Shown piece by piece: positions 35,306-43,951 of a DNA stretch of 64,000 bases. The stretch is from Fibrobacteraceae bacterium (lineage in GTDB: Bacteria > Fibrobacterota > Fibrobacteria > Fibrobacterales > Fibrobacteraceae), in the NCBI GenBank assembly GCA_017631885.1, contig JAGBSH010000004.1:60104-124103 (forward strand), read 5' to 3'. The notes under the pieces were generated by a model. That model was not told the origin of the DNA and did no database searches. It worked only from the letters and a program-made list of their open reading frames with translations. The stretch's first letter is position 1; each line of letters begins with the position of its first letter. Made by a program: the position numbers and the translations under genes.

Positions 35306-35865
35306 GGGTGAATGAGAGACATAAATTCAGCGCGCGTCACGCCACTTTTTTCAAAACAACCTAAAAGTTTATTTGTGTAAGTAACAGCACCTTGCTTTTG
35401 AATGCCACGGATTGTCATACAACTATGAGTTGCTTCAAGAACAACAGCCACTCCCATCGGGTTTAATTCTTTTTGAATAAGTTCCGCGATTTGCCTTGTC
35501 ATGCGCTCTTGAAGTTGTGGGCGTTTTGCGTAATATTCCACCACACGAGCAAGTTTTGACAAACCAACCACTTTGTCGCGCGGAATATAAGCTACATGAG
35601 CTTTACCAATAAAGGGCAAAAAATGATGTTCACACATGCTTACAAAAGGAATGTCTTTTACAAGAATCATTTCATCGTAATCTTCTGTGAATTTTGTTTT
35701 GAGAAGACTTTCTGCAGGCTCAGTTTCTGCAAGCCCTGAACAAAGTTCTGCATACATTTTTGCAACACGATGCGGCGTTTTTAAAAGGCCTTCACGGTTC
35801 ACATCTTCACCCATGCCTTCCAAAATCAGGCGAAAACCTTCTTCAATTTTTTTCAAATCCATCAT
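35302..35865 (-). CDS. folE: GTP cyclohydrolase I
   Basis: A 187-residue enzyme with the complete signature. Zinc ligands are in [10 protein letters not shown] and SCMTIRG, the GTP-binding region is [13 protein letters not shown], and [13 protein letters not shown] follows. It makes 7,8-dihydroneopterin triphosphate from GTP, the first step of tetrahydrofolate or queuosine precursor synthesis. Length is normal for the bacterial unimodular type. It leads an operon with the outer membrane protein and cotH genes, an unusual combination that is probably only positional. Confidence 0.97.
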   Translation of the reverse strand: MMDLKKIEEGFRLILEGMGEDVNREGLLKTPHRVAKMYAELCSGLAETEPAESLLKTKFTEDYDEMILVKDIPFVSMCEHHFLPFIGKAHVAYIPRDKVVGLSKLARVVEYYAKRPQLQERMTRQIAELIQKELNPMGVAVVLEATHSCMTIRGIQKQGAVTYTNKLLGCFEKSGVTRAEFMSLIHP

Positions 35866-35973
35866 AACAAGAAAGATAGTAATTAGTTCTAGTAAATGTT
35901 CTTTTTTTTAAACTAAGCAATGATTCTAATTCCGGATTATTTTAAATGATAGCATATCAAAGAGTTGAAAATT

Positions 35974-36195
35974 CTAAAATTGGGGTTGTACAAATTTTGC
36001 GATATTCTTCTTGACTAGCCTGTTAAAATCTTTGGTACTATACTCGTAAATTTTCGACAAATCGGCATCGAGCTTCACCTTTTTCCCACAGATGGTATAT
36101 ATCCGCGACTTGAGCAAATCCTCGCCTATCAGGGAAAATTCGGGCTTTTCCGGCGCGACGGCCTCGGCCGCACTGGCCGCAACATCTTTCTTCAT
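35974..36195 (-). pseudogene. ORF6N protein remnant (N-terminal part only)
   Basis: The frame starts with the same leader as the two genes upstream (MKKDVAASAA, then PEKPEFSLI) and continues with the ORF6N opening DLLKSRIYTICGKKVKLDAD, then diverges after NIAKF and stops. About 75 residues remain of an expected ~390. It is the third of three tandem paralogues and is truncated at its 3' end. The conserved ribosome region AGAGGAGTCGACG precedes the ATG. Confidence 0.75.
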
Positions 36196-36219
36196 CGTCG
36201 ACTCCTCTGGCACTTTTCA

Positions 36220-37394
36220 TTATTTTTCATTTTCCAGCAGCCTTTCGAACAGTGCGCGATACACAACGATATCTTCCAGTTGCATGATGGTCGTGATTTT
36301 GTTCCCCGCGTCTTTGCTCGAAGCCCCGCAGTGGAAAAGCTTCTCGCTGTCGGTTCCGAAATCCAGATAGATGTACCTGTCGTGAAACATGTTCCCCGTG
36401 GTGCGAATATCGTCAAGTTCAACATCCGGGCGAGCAGCCCTGAAGTCCGCCAGCATGCTTTCGGTCAAGCGGGTGCGACCGTGCTGCTCGCTGAAAATCT
36501 GGATCGAAACACCCTTCGCCACGCACCGCAGCAAATCAAGCGTCTTTACATCCAGATAGTCATCCACAATCAGCACCGACTTCTTCGCCATGCCGTAAAT
36601 CTGCGTGTAGGCGACATCGGCCTCAAGCCGCTGCCCGTTCAGAATCAGAAAGTGCTCTGGTCGATGAAATTCGCCATGACTTTTTGCAGGTCCAGGTTCA
36701 CCTTTCCGAGATTTTCACGCATATCATGGACTTCACCGGAAAGTTCCCTAATACCGGCAGAATATATCGCGATATCCCTCGTGTTTTGTGCAGTCTGCAA
36801 TGCGATTTGAGCAATTCCGTCATTTCCTAGCAATTGCTTGTTTTCCGTCGCAATGTAGTCCTTCATCTGCTTGAAAAGTCGGATAAGGGCCTTGCTCTGT
36901 GCGGTCGCCTGTTCGCCCTTGAGCACCGTCATGAGCATGTAGATGCCCTGCTCGGTAAAGGCATAAGGAGCATACCTGGCGCCACCCCAACTTGAGGTCC
37001 AAATTTTGGACCTCAAGATTTTTTGCGGTTCAAGCTCATCTCCTTCACTTGAGGTGCAATTTTTGCACCTCAAGTTTCCTTTCTTATAAAAATTGTCGAA
37101 ATTCGGCGAATTTTCGCAGTTTGAAGTCGAAATTTTGGACTTCAAGATTTCAAATTCCTCTGAAGTTAGCCGAAACCGAAAATCTTCATCGAATTTTTCG
37201 ATATTGTTCTTGACTTGTCTGTTAAAATCTTTCGTGCTATACCCGTAAATCTCCGCCAAGTCGGCATCGAGCATGACCTTGACCCCGCGGATGGTATATA
37301 TCCGCGACTTGAGCAAATCCTCGTCTATCAGGGAAAATTCGGGCTTTTTCGGCGCAACGGCCCCGGCCGCACTGGCCGCAACATCTTTCTTCAT
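36220..37394 (-). pseudogene. ORF6N-PLD-like protein gene with a 10-bp deletion
   Basis: The frame from 37394 encodes the shared leader (MKKDVAASAAGAVAPKKPEF), an ORF6N DNA-binding domain (IYTIRGVKVMLDADLAEIYG, then ARYAPYAFTEQGIYMLMTVL) and a helical linker up to FIDQSTF, where it stops at 36645. The rest of the protein continues in another frame to 36220 (KKSVLIVDDYLDVKTLDLL, FHDRYIYLD). Comparison with the intact paralogue at 37419-38450 shows that ten bases (AAGCATTTTT) are missing at the junction near 36648. Restoring them gives one ~390-residue protein. The ORF6N part also contains three in-frame palindromes. Base composition is far more GC-rich than the neighbourhood. Confidence 0.82.
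36991..37145. repeat. Three in-frame palindromic coding inserts
   Basis: Palindromes lie at 36991-37017 (13-bp arms around one T), 37048-37074 (12-bp arms around TTT) and 37121-37145 (one mismatch). On the coding strand each encodes a version of L(K/R)(S/C)K(I/N)xTS(S/N). The core CTTGAGGT...ACCTCAAG is shared by the first two. They lie just before the conserved AFTEQG part of the ORF6N domain. Confidence 0.85.
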
Positions 37395-37418
37395 CGTCAA
37401 CTCCTCTGGCACATTTCT

Positions 37419-38450
37419 TTATTCCCCCTTTCGCAGTAGCCTCTCGAACAATGCACGATACCCCGCGATATCTTCCAGCTGCATAATGGTCGTGATCTTG
37501 TTGCCAGCATCTTTTGAGGACGCCCCGCAGTGGAAAAGTTTCTCGCTGTCGGTCCCAAAATCCAGATAGATGTATCTGTCGTGGAACACGTTCCCCGTGG
37601 TGCGGACATTATTAAGTTCAACATCCGGGCGGGCAGCCCTGAAGTCCGCCAGCATGCTTTCGGTCAAGCGGGTGCGACCGTACTGCTCGCTGAAAATCTG
37701 GACCGAAACACCCTTCGCCACGCACCGCAACAAATCAAGAGTCTTTACATCCAAATAGTCGTCTACAATCATCACCGACTTCTTCGCCATGCCGTAAATC
37801 TGCGTGTAGGCGACATCGGCCTCCAGCCGCTGCCCGTTCAGAATCAAAAAATGCTTGAAAGTGCTCGGGTCGATGAAATTCGCCATGACCTTCTGGACGT
37901 CGTGGGAAAGTTGCTCGATTCTCTTATTTTGGGCTGAGTGGGCTGTATTGACGAAAAAATCTACGCGCTGCTCGACGGCGGTAAGGCGCATGTCAACATT
38001 TTGCTTGAAAAGGGAAATTTCTGTGCCTCCCATTGCCAGCATCCGATGATTGATGCTGTATCCCTTGAGTAAATGGTTCCTAAGGACTTGGTTTGCCCAC
38101 TGGCGAAACTTTACGCCATTTGCGGATTTTACCCTGTATCCTACAGATATAATGACATCTAGATTATAGTGTTCAACATTTCTGCGGACGTCTCGACCGC
38201 CTTCATTTTGAACTGTCGCAAAATTTGCGACAGTTGGGATAGCCTTGAGTTCTTCTTTTAAGGCATTGGCAATGTGTTTGCCAATCGTTTTTACATCTCT
38301 GCCGAAAAGGATGGCCATTTGCTGTCGATTTAGCCAAACACTCTCGTTTTCGACCCGGACTTCGATGTGGAATTCCCCACCCTCCGGCTGGTAAACGACT
38401 ATCTCGTTTTTGTCGGCCCCGGCCGCACTGGCCGCAACATCTTTCTTCAT
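37419..38450 (-). CDS. RhuM-family protein with PLD-like C-terminal domain
   Basis: A 343-residue protein. After the shared leader MKKDVAASAAGA comes a RhuM domain (EIVVYQPEGGEFHIEVRVE, ESVWLNRQQMAILFGRD, RNVEHYNLDVIISVGYRV, FRQWANQVLRNHLLKGY). The C-terminal ~125 residues (FKHFLILNGQRLEADVAY, KKSVMIVDDYLDVKTLDLL, VFHDRYIYLDFG) look like a single phospholipase-D-type half with HxRx4D replacing the HKD motif. Its C-terminal domain is nearly identical to that of the next paralogue, although their N-terminal domains differ. The ATG at 38450 has AGAGGAG upstream; the frame to 38537 is an extension. RhuM proteins are common on islands; function is unknown. Confidence 0.82.
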   Translation of the reverse strand: MKKDVAASAAGADKNEIVVYQPEGGEFHIEVRVENESVWLNRQQMAILFGRDVKTIGKHIANALKEELKAIPTVANFATVQNEGGRDVRRNVEHYNLDVIISVGYRVKSANGVKFRQWANQVLRNHLLKGYSINHRMLAMGGTEISLFKQNVDMRLTAVEQRVDFFVNTAHSAQNKRIEQLSHDVQKVMANFIDPSTFKHFLILNGQRLEADVAYTQIYGMAKKSVMIVDDYLDVKTLDLLRCVAKGVSVQIFSEQYGRTRLTESMLADFRAARPDVELNNVRTTGNVFHDRYIYLDFGTDSEKLFHCGASSKDAGNKITTIMQLEDIAGYRALFERLLRKGE

Positions 38451-38768
38451 CGTCAACTCCTCTGGCGGACAAGCGAAAAAACGCCAAAGACTATACACTT
38501 GTGCACTAAGTATAGATTCAAAAATCCAGTTTGTCAATAGGCCCGCGCGATTTTTTTTTGAAGGGGGAGGTCTCCCCCTCGCTCCAACCGCCTTCGGCGT
38601 TTTTCGCTACCCCTTCTAGCGGGGACACCCCGCAACGCCCCGACTGCAAAAAAAAACGAGAAATGCTTCGCTAAAAACGGGATTTGCCTCAAAAATCTTG
38701 GGATTCAGGTACAAGAACCTTGGGATTGGTTGAGTTTTTACGTGCGGAATTAACTTATATTTCCAAAT
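38451..38768. repeat. Spacer with GC-rich plug
   Basis: About 320 bases without a gene. It contains a GC-rich block near 38565-38645 (GGGGGAGGTCTCCCCCTCGC, then CCGCCTTCGGCG and AGCGGGGACACCCCGC palindromes), similar in kind to that at 17239-17360. The promoter of the tandem paralogues is presumably in the first ~80 bases. Confidence 0.45.
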
Positions 38769-39260
38769 ATGACGCCAGAAGCGAAGGCACGCGAAGAAAT
38801 TGACAAGAAACTAGTCCAGTCGGGCTGGGTTATTCAAGATGTCAAGGAGGTAAACCTCATGGCATCTCTTGGCGTTGCCGTGCGTGAGTTCCCGACCGAT
38901 TCCGGGCCTGTGGATTACGCCGTGTTCCAGAATCGCGGTTATCAGGGACTTTACAACGGGTTGGGAATGAAGGATATTCACAAGCGCAAGGGACTCAAGA
39001 AAAACGAACAAATCCTGGACCACATGGGTGCTACCGAACTTGCAGCGAACTTGTTCCGCATCACCCAGACAGATGACAGACTCCGTCGTGAAAACATCAA
39101 GGGGAAGGAAAAGGCAAACGAAACACATTATGCCGTAGGCAAGAAGGTTCGCCAGACGATTGCTGAACTTGGCGGAATAATGCCCGAAAATCTCCCCACG
39201 CCCAAAATCAGTGCCATAAAGTTGAAGCAGGAACGCAAAAAAGCCATTGCGAAAAAATAA
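38769..39260 (+). CDS. HsdR N-terminus / DinD C-terminus chimera
   Basis: A 163-residue open frame joining two unrelated families. Residues 1 to about 52 (TPEAKAREEIDKKLVQSGW, then GVAVREFPTDSGPVDYAVF) are the start of a type I restriction HsdR subunit, whose catalytic Asp region follows GPVDY. Residues ~53-163 (GYQGLYNGLGMKDIHKRKGL, DHMGATELAANLFRITQTDD, VRQTIAELGGIMPENLPTP) are the C-terminal half of DinD. The join is in frame. Neither part could work alone as its parent does. It may be a fusion relic of recombination between two defence genes. No ribosome site is obvious. GC content is higher than the surrounding genes. Confidence 0.75.
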   Translation: MTPEAKAREEIDKKLVQSGWVIQDVKEVNLMASLGVAVREFPTDSGPVDYAVFQNRGYQGLYNGLGMKDIHKRKGLKKNEQILDHMGATELAANLFRITQTDDRLRRENIKGKEKANETHYAVGKKVRQTIAELGGIMPENLPTPKISAIKLKQERKKAIAKK

Positions 39261-39542
39261 TGGTGGTTATACGGCTGATTTTAAGGTGATCGAATTTGAC
39301 CACTTTAGAAAAGAGACTTTCGAAAATCGATAAGTGTCTTTACAAATCGTATCGAGGATGAATTTCATCGTGGTGACGATTCCTTTCAACAGGATTAACG
39401 TGACTCCGTTTGAACTAAACGAAGGCATTGGTTCTGACGTCCCCAATGGTTCGGTGAAAATTATCGCGAAATTACAGTCTAAAGGTCTTATTAAGCGAAC
39501 GGTGGATATTATTTACAACAAGCGCCCCACCACAGCAAGCAT
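39261..39542. other. Degenerate spacer
   Basis: No confident gene. A plus-strand frame at 39334-39591 (non-ATG start, contains GSDVPNGSVKIIAKLQSKGL) overlaps the end of argA and has no homology I recognise; it may be remnant coding DNA continuing the GC-rich island. Confidence 0.35.
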
Positions 39543-40892
39543 TTACCCTAAGGTCATTACCAAGACTCTTGAGTTTCTCTTGGTGTTGTAAGTGGCCCGT
39601 TTTGAAGGTGGCAAATCCTCTACAGTTCCTGGTTCAAAGCCAAAGGAATAGAACCAGTCTGGGGCTTGGGTTGTAAGCAAGAATAAATTTTTATAGCCCC
39701 GCATTTTTGCGGTGTCAATTAAATGCCGGACAAGTGCTTCACCAATGCCTGCCTTCCGGTAGTTTGCCGCAACAGCAATAGCTGCGATTTCTGCGGAATC
39801 GTTTTCATAGGCATGTAAAGCGCCACAACCATGAATGGCATTATCAATTACATAAACGACATAATCTGAAAGTTTGTCAAGAATGTTTTCAGATGTTCTT
39901 GCAATGAGATAACCTTTTGCAATGTAGTCTTGCATCATGCGGAGCATGTCAGGAATGTCGTCAATATTGGCTGGCCGAATGGTAGAATATTGGTTTGCAT
40001 AAACCATGGTTCCGTCACCACGGCTAGAGAAAACTTCTTGTAAAACACTACCTTGCATTTCACCACTAATTAAGTGAACGCGTTTTGCACCAGATTTACA
40101 AGCAGAAATGGCATTGACAAGATAATCTACTTGAGCAAAGTTCAGTTGTTTATTTAAATCAAGAATTTCTCTTGCTTGATCAATGTCAAGGGCAGAAACA
40201 AGTCCGCTTTCTGTTAAAGTCAAATGTTCGGTTAAAGCACCAGATTGTAAACCTTCTGCTTTTATACCGCATTCACTTCCGATAAAGAACAACTTGCCCA
40301 CTTCCAAGTATTTGCAAAGTTCTGTTGCAAGTTCTGTACTTGAAATATTATAAGCATGGCCAAGTTTATTCCAACCAATTGGCGGCAAAATAGGAATGTA
40401 ATCTTCTTTGAGTAATTGCTCAAGAATGTCTTTTTGAATTCTATCAATTTTACCAGTGCGCATGTAATCAACGCCGTCAATAACGCCAAGGCTTCTTGCT
40501 GAGACCCAGTTGCCTTGCATACCATGACAACCACTAGCTGTTAAAAGGCTCATAATGCGCTGAGATGCTCCAAGAGAAGCTTGTTCTACTAAAGGGAGTG
40601 CTGCTTCACTTGTAAGCCGTATGCCATCATGAAAATTGGATTTTATATCCCAGGCTGAAAGCTGCTTATCAATGCTATTTCTTGTGCCTGGAACAATTAA
40701 AACTTTAATACCTAATTTGTGCAAAAGAGTAATATCTCGAATTAAAACAGGAAAGAGAGGATGGTCCATAAGACTATCTTCAATTTTCATAATAAACAAC
40801 TGGCCTTTAAACCGGCTGATATAGCTGAAAACTTCGCGGATAAAACCAGCGACTTCGAGTTTTTGCACTTTTAATTCAGGTATTGGTGTCAT
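39543..40892 (-). CDS. argA: N-acetylglutamate synthase (ArgA type)
   Basis: A 449-residue two-domain protein. Residues ~1-290 are an amino-acid-kinase fold (KGQLFIMKIEDSLMDHPLF, KVLIVPGTRNSIDK) that serves as the regulatory domain. Residues ~300-449 are a GNAT acetyltransferase (TIRPANIDDIPDMLRMM, AEIAAIAVAANYRKAGIGEAL, FLLTTQAPDWFYSFGFEPG). This is the classical ArgA arrangement, which acetylates glutamate with acetyl-CoA as the first step of arginine synthesis and is usually feedback-inhibited by arginine. It is monocistronic and convergent with the GC-rich island. Confidence 0.93.
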   Translation of the reverse strand: MTPIPELKVQKLEVAGFIREVFSYISRFKGQLFIMKIEDSLMDHPLFPVLIRDITLLHKLGIKVLIVPGTRNSIDKQLSAWDIKSNFHDGIRLTSEAALPLVEQASLGASQRIMSLLTASGCHGMQGNWVSARSLGVIDGVDYMRTGKIDRIQKDILEQLLKEDYIPILPPIGWNKLGHAYNISSTELATELCKYLEVGKLFFIGSECGIKAEGLQSGALTEHLTLTESGLVSALDIDQAREILDLNKQLNFAQVDYLVNAISACKSGAKRVHLISGEMQGSVLQEVFSSRGDGTMVYANQYSTIRPANIDDIPDMLRMMQDYIAKGYLIARTSENILDKLSDYVVYVIDNAIHGCGALHAYENDSAEIAAIAVAANYRKAGIGEALVRHLIDTAKMRGYKNLFLLTTQAPDWFYSFGFEPGTVEDLPPSKRATYNTKRNSRVLVMTLG

Positions 40893-40940
40893 AATGTGAA
40901 AATATAGGAAGAAAATAAATGTTTTTTTCTATAGAACACC

Positions 40941-40967
40941 AAAAGCCGCCCTACGGGCGGCTTTTAG
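40941..40967 (-). terminator. Terminator of rpmB
   Basis: AAAAGCCGCCC (40941-40951) pairs with GGGCGGCTTTT (40955-40965) around TAC; on the minus strand it ends in a T-run, 20 bases past rpmB. Confidence 0.88.
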
Positions 40968-40985
40968 AAAAGACAGTAATCAGAA

Positions 40986-41207
40986 TTACTTGCCAAGTTC
41001 GCGAGCAACAGCTTGGATACCACGCTTAGAAATTTCGCGGATACCAGCAGCACTTACGCGAAGAGTAACCCAACGGTCTTCTTCAGGAATGTAAAAACGT
41101 TTCTTCTGAAGATTTGGCAACTGCTTCATCAACTTCTTGCGGTTAGAGTGAGAAACCATGTTTCCCACAAGACCGGCTTTACCAGTAACTTCACAAATGC
41201 GGCTCAT
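40986..41207 (-). CDS. rpmB: Ribosomal protein bL28
   Basis: A 73-residue protein starting MSRICEVTGKAGLVGNMVSH, with the family signature SNRKKLMKQLPNLQKKRF and the C-terminal RVSAAGIREISKRGIQAVA. It is part of the large ribosomal subunit. I use the ATG at 41207, which has CGGAG upstream; a longer frame to 41240 adds residues not seen in the family. Codon use favours C-ending codons, as expected for a highly expressed gene. It is monocistronic with its own terminator. Confidence 0.97.
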   Translation of the reverse strand: MSRICEVTGKAGLVGNMVSHSNRKKLMKQLPNLQKKRFYIPEEDRWVTLRVSAAGIREISKRGIQAVARELGK

Positions 41208-41349
41208 AAAAAACTCCGTTTTCTTATAGAACGAACCCAATGTTAGTTAAATCCTTGCTAATTGTCAAGTTATGAAAATCAAGGTTAGCTTTAAAAAACA
41301 CCAGAAATGCGTAATTTTTACAATTTTAGCCAAAAATTGAATGTAAAAA

Positions 41350-42285
41350 TTAAGGTTCTTGCAATTCTTTTGGCAAATTAAAACGCAAATTTTCCACCAA
41401 AGTGACCGAATTTTCCACTAAAATATCCGGAAATTTCTCACAAATTGCTTTTTGAACGCCTTCTACTAAAATATCAGGAGCACTAGCACCACTAGAAAGC
41501 CCGACTGTTTCCACATTATCAAACCATGAAAAATTCAAATCAGCAACAGAAGAAATCAAATAACTAGGAATCCCGCACTTTTTACCTAATTCAGAAAGTC
41601 GTGTAGAATTTGAAGAATTGCTAGAACCTACAATTAAAAGTAAATCCACTTTTGTGCAAAGCTCTCTAACAGCAGCTTGTCTATTTCCCGTTGCATAACA
41701 CAAATCACCGGCTAATGGGCCAACAATATCTGGAAAACGTTTGCGCAAAGCATCAATGGTATCTTTAGCTTCGTCAACAGAAAGCGTGGTTTGCGTAATA
41801 TAAGCGAGCGGTTTATCGTTTTCAATATTCAATGCAAAAACATCTTCTCTGTTTCGAACAATATCTATTGAGCCTTCTGGTAATTGTCCCAAAGTCCCTT
41901 CAACTTCTGCATGCCCAATGTGACCAATCATAATGATATGGCGCCCTGCATCAAAATGTTTTTTAGCGCTAGAATGAACTCTTTTTACAAGTGGACAAGT
42001 AGCATCTAAAGTTTTTAAATTCCTACGTTCTGCTTCTTCGTAAACAGAAGCGGCGACACCATGAGCTGAAAAAATTACAATAGAACCTTCAGGGACTTCG
42101 GACAACTCTTCTACAAAAATCACGCCACGTTTTTTTAAACCATCTACCACAAATTGGTTGTGAACAATTTCATGGCGAACATAAATTGGCGTTCCATATT
42201 TTTCTAATGCGCGTTCTACAATATGAACGGCTCTATCAACGCCAGCACAAAAACCTCGAGGATTCGCTAAAACTAGTTTTTTCAT
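41350..42285 (-). CDS. ispH: 4-hydroxy-3-methylbut-2-enyl diphosphate reductase
   Basis: A 311-residue IspH (LytB) enzyme. The three cluster-binding Cys are in ANPRGFCAGV, DATCPLV and GDLCYATGNRQ, and the substrate-binding SAHG, YITQTT and GSSNSSNS stretches are present. It makes isopentenyl and dimethylallyl diphosphate in the last step of the MEP isoprenoid pathway, supplying undecaprenyl phosphate and quinones. It is the last gene of an operon with an ABC transporter, a methyltransferase and waaA; its ATG at 42285 overlaps the waaA stop (ATGA). Confidence 0.96.
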   Translation of the reverse strand: MKKLVLANPRGFCAGVDRAVHIVERALEKYGTPIYVRHEIVHNQFVVDGLKKRGVIFVEELSEVPEGSIVIFSAHGVAASVYEEAERRNLKTLDATCPLVKRVHSSAKKHFDAGRHIIMIGHIGHAEVEGTLGQLPEGSIDIVRNREDVFALNIENDKPLAYITQTTLSVDEAKDTIDALRKRFPDIVGPLAGDLCYATGNRQAAVRELCTKVDLLLIVGSSNSSNSTRLSELGKKCGIPSYLISSVADLNFSWFDNVETVGLSSGASAPDILVEGVQKAICEKFPDILVENSVTLVENLRFNLPKELQEP

Positions 42286-43388
42286 TTTTCTAAAACCCAT
42301 GTAGAAAGTTTATTTCGCAAAGAAGAATAGCTTTGTTCTACTGCTTCTAGTTCTTGTTCTAAAAATTTAACTATCTCTTCAGGAGTTACCAAAAAAGGTG
42401 GCAAAGATTTTGGCTCAGAAGGTAATTTTTGCAAGATTTTCGCATTTAGATAAGGCAAAACGCTTTCTTCTTGCCCATAAGTAAAAGGCCCGATATATGT
42501 TGGCACGCCATAAAGTAAAGGTTCTCTAAAATCGTGAATACCTGGATAACGCACAAAAGAACCGCCAACAACAGCGCAATTGGATAGCGGTAAAAATTCT
42601 TTAAATTTCCCAAAACTTTCAACTAAAGACACGCAACCATGTTTTACTTGTGGGAAAATAACGCATTCTATTTTTAAACTTTTAAAAAAAGAGTTGAATT
42701 TTTTCACATCTGAAATGCGCCGTGGTGCCACTAAAAAACTTTTATTTTCTTTTGATAAATTTTTAAACAAATCTTTCAAAAAAGGTAATTCTTTAAAATG
42801 CAAAGAAAGAAACGAAACATCTATTTTTTTATCATGATTTTCTAAAAAAGTTTTTTTGCCTAAAAGTTTCCAGTTGCCATTTACTGTAGCAAAAGGAATA
42901 TTGCATTTTTTTAAAAATCTTTCTTTATCTTCATTTGTTTGAAAGTCAGCAAATGCAAAAATTTTTGGCGGTAAAATTTTCTTGGGTAAAAAATTACCTC
43001 GTTTAAAACGGCCAGAAATTAAAGCGAGTCTTGCGTCTGATTTTCTTTCTTGTTCTAAAGCTAAATACGCTGGCCAAAGTTCATTTTCACAAAGAATTAA
43101 AGCGAGAGGTTTCACTTGTCTGTAAAAACGTTTCACAATAAAATAAAAAGGCGCAGGCGCAATATGAACTTGTATTTTAGAAACGCCTTCAAGTTTTATT
43201 TTTAAAAAATCAACGACTTCAGCTTTTTGTGAAGTCAGTAAAAGGGGTGGGCAATTTTTTATTTCTCTAGCAAGACGTTTCGCTAAAAAAAGTAAAACCT
43301 GACATTCCCCAAGGCTTGCGCCATGTAACCATAAAACAGAACTTGTGTTAAATTTTCCACAAAAACGTTCTTTGATTTTAAAAGGCAT
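42282..43388 (-). CDS. waaA: 3-deoxy-D-manno-octulosonic acid (Kdo) transferase
   Basis: A 368-residue GT30-type enzyme. Recognisable are LWLHGASLGECQ with the catalytic Glu, the ENELWPAY motif, and the CMP-Kdo-binding half (NCAVVGGSFVRYPGIHDFRE, then YGVPTYIGPF). It adds Kdo from CMP-Kdo to lipid A precursor on the inner face of the membrane. It lacks the usual N-terminal membrane anchor, so it is slightly shorter than typical WaaA (about 420). It overlaps the upstream methyltransferase gene by one base and ispH by four. Confidence 0.9.
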   Translation of the reverse strand: MPFKIKERFCGKFNTSSVLWLHGASLGECQVLLFLAKRLAREIKNCPPLLLTSQKAEVVDFLKIKLEGVSKIQVHIAPAPFYFIVKRFYRQVKPLALILCENELWPAYLALEQERKSDARLALISGRFKRGNFLPKKILPPKIFAFADFQTNEDKERFLKKCNIPFATVNGNWKLLGKKTFLENHDKKIDVSFLSLHFKELPFLKDLFKNLSKENKSFLVAPRRISDVKKFNSFFKSLKIECVIFPQVKHGCVSLVESFGKFKEFLPLSNCAVVGGSFVRYPGIHDFREPLLYGVPTYIGPFTYGQEESVLPYLNAKILQKLPSEPKSLPPFLVTPEEIVKFLEQELEAVEQSYSSLRNKLSTWVLEK

Positions 43389-43951
43389 TAGCTAAAATAC
43401 CTCCGTAAAAAAATCAAAGCCGCATAAAGTGAAAGAAAAAACCAAGTCCATTTGTCTTCTACAAAAGCGTCAAAAAAACTTCGTTCAAATTTTAAATTCT
43501 TTAACCCCTTTAAATTGAAAAACATAAACGGAGTTGAGCTTGCCCATGTTTCCCATTCACTCCCAAATTTTCTATGCAAAAAATCGTCTTCATTTTTAGC
43601 TAAGAAAAATAAGAAAAGCCAGACAAAAGCAGCGATTGGAAAAGTTAAGTTCTGCCACCCCAAATGCAAAAGTAAAAACCCACTTGCAAACAAGCCATTT
43701 GAAAAATAAAGCGGGTGTCGCAATTTTTGATAAATGCCATCTTTCACTAATTGCGGTGCTTCGACATTTAAAGAGCGCGAATGTATTCCGATATTACGCC
43801 TTGCTGTCACACGCAAAAAAAAGCCGGCAATAAAAAGTAAAAAAGCAGACACTGAAATCACATCGTGTGATGGCTCTAAAAGCAAAAGTAAAAAGGCTAA
43901 CACGCCTAAAATAAACCCACGCCATTTATAAACTTTTTCAGAAAAATTCAA
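43388..43951 (-). CDS. Membrane methyltransferase of the isoprenylcysteine/phospholipid (ICMT/PEMT) type
   Basis: A 187-residue protein with hydrophobic segments at about 12-23, 33-47, 85-98 and 100-118. The conserved C-terminal SAM site LVKDGIYQKLRHPLYFSNG and the E-x3-L-x2-KFG-x-E-x2-W region are typical of the ICMT/PEMT fold used on lipids or prenylated substrates. A second hydrophobic region at the end (WTWFFLSLYAALIFL) is unusual. Located between an ABC transporter and waaA, it may modify an envelope lipid, which is inference. Confidence 0.78.
   Translation of the reverse strand: MNFSEKVYKWRGFILGVLAFLLLLLEPSHDVISVSAFLLFIAGFFLRVTARRNIGIHSRSLNVEAPQLVKDGIYQKLRHPLYFSNGLFASGFLLLHLGWQNLTFPIAAFVWLFLFFLAKNEDDFLHRKFGSEWETWASSTPFMFFNLKGLKNLKFERSFFDAFVEDKWTWFFLSLYAALIFLRRYFS

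Noticed and set aside
39334..39591. An 85-residue plus-strand gene.
   Set aside because: Non-ATG start, no ribosome site, no recognisable family, and overlap with the end of argA.
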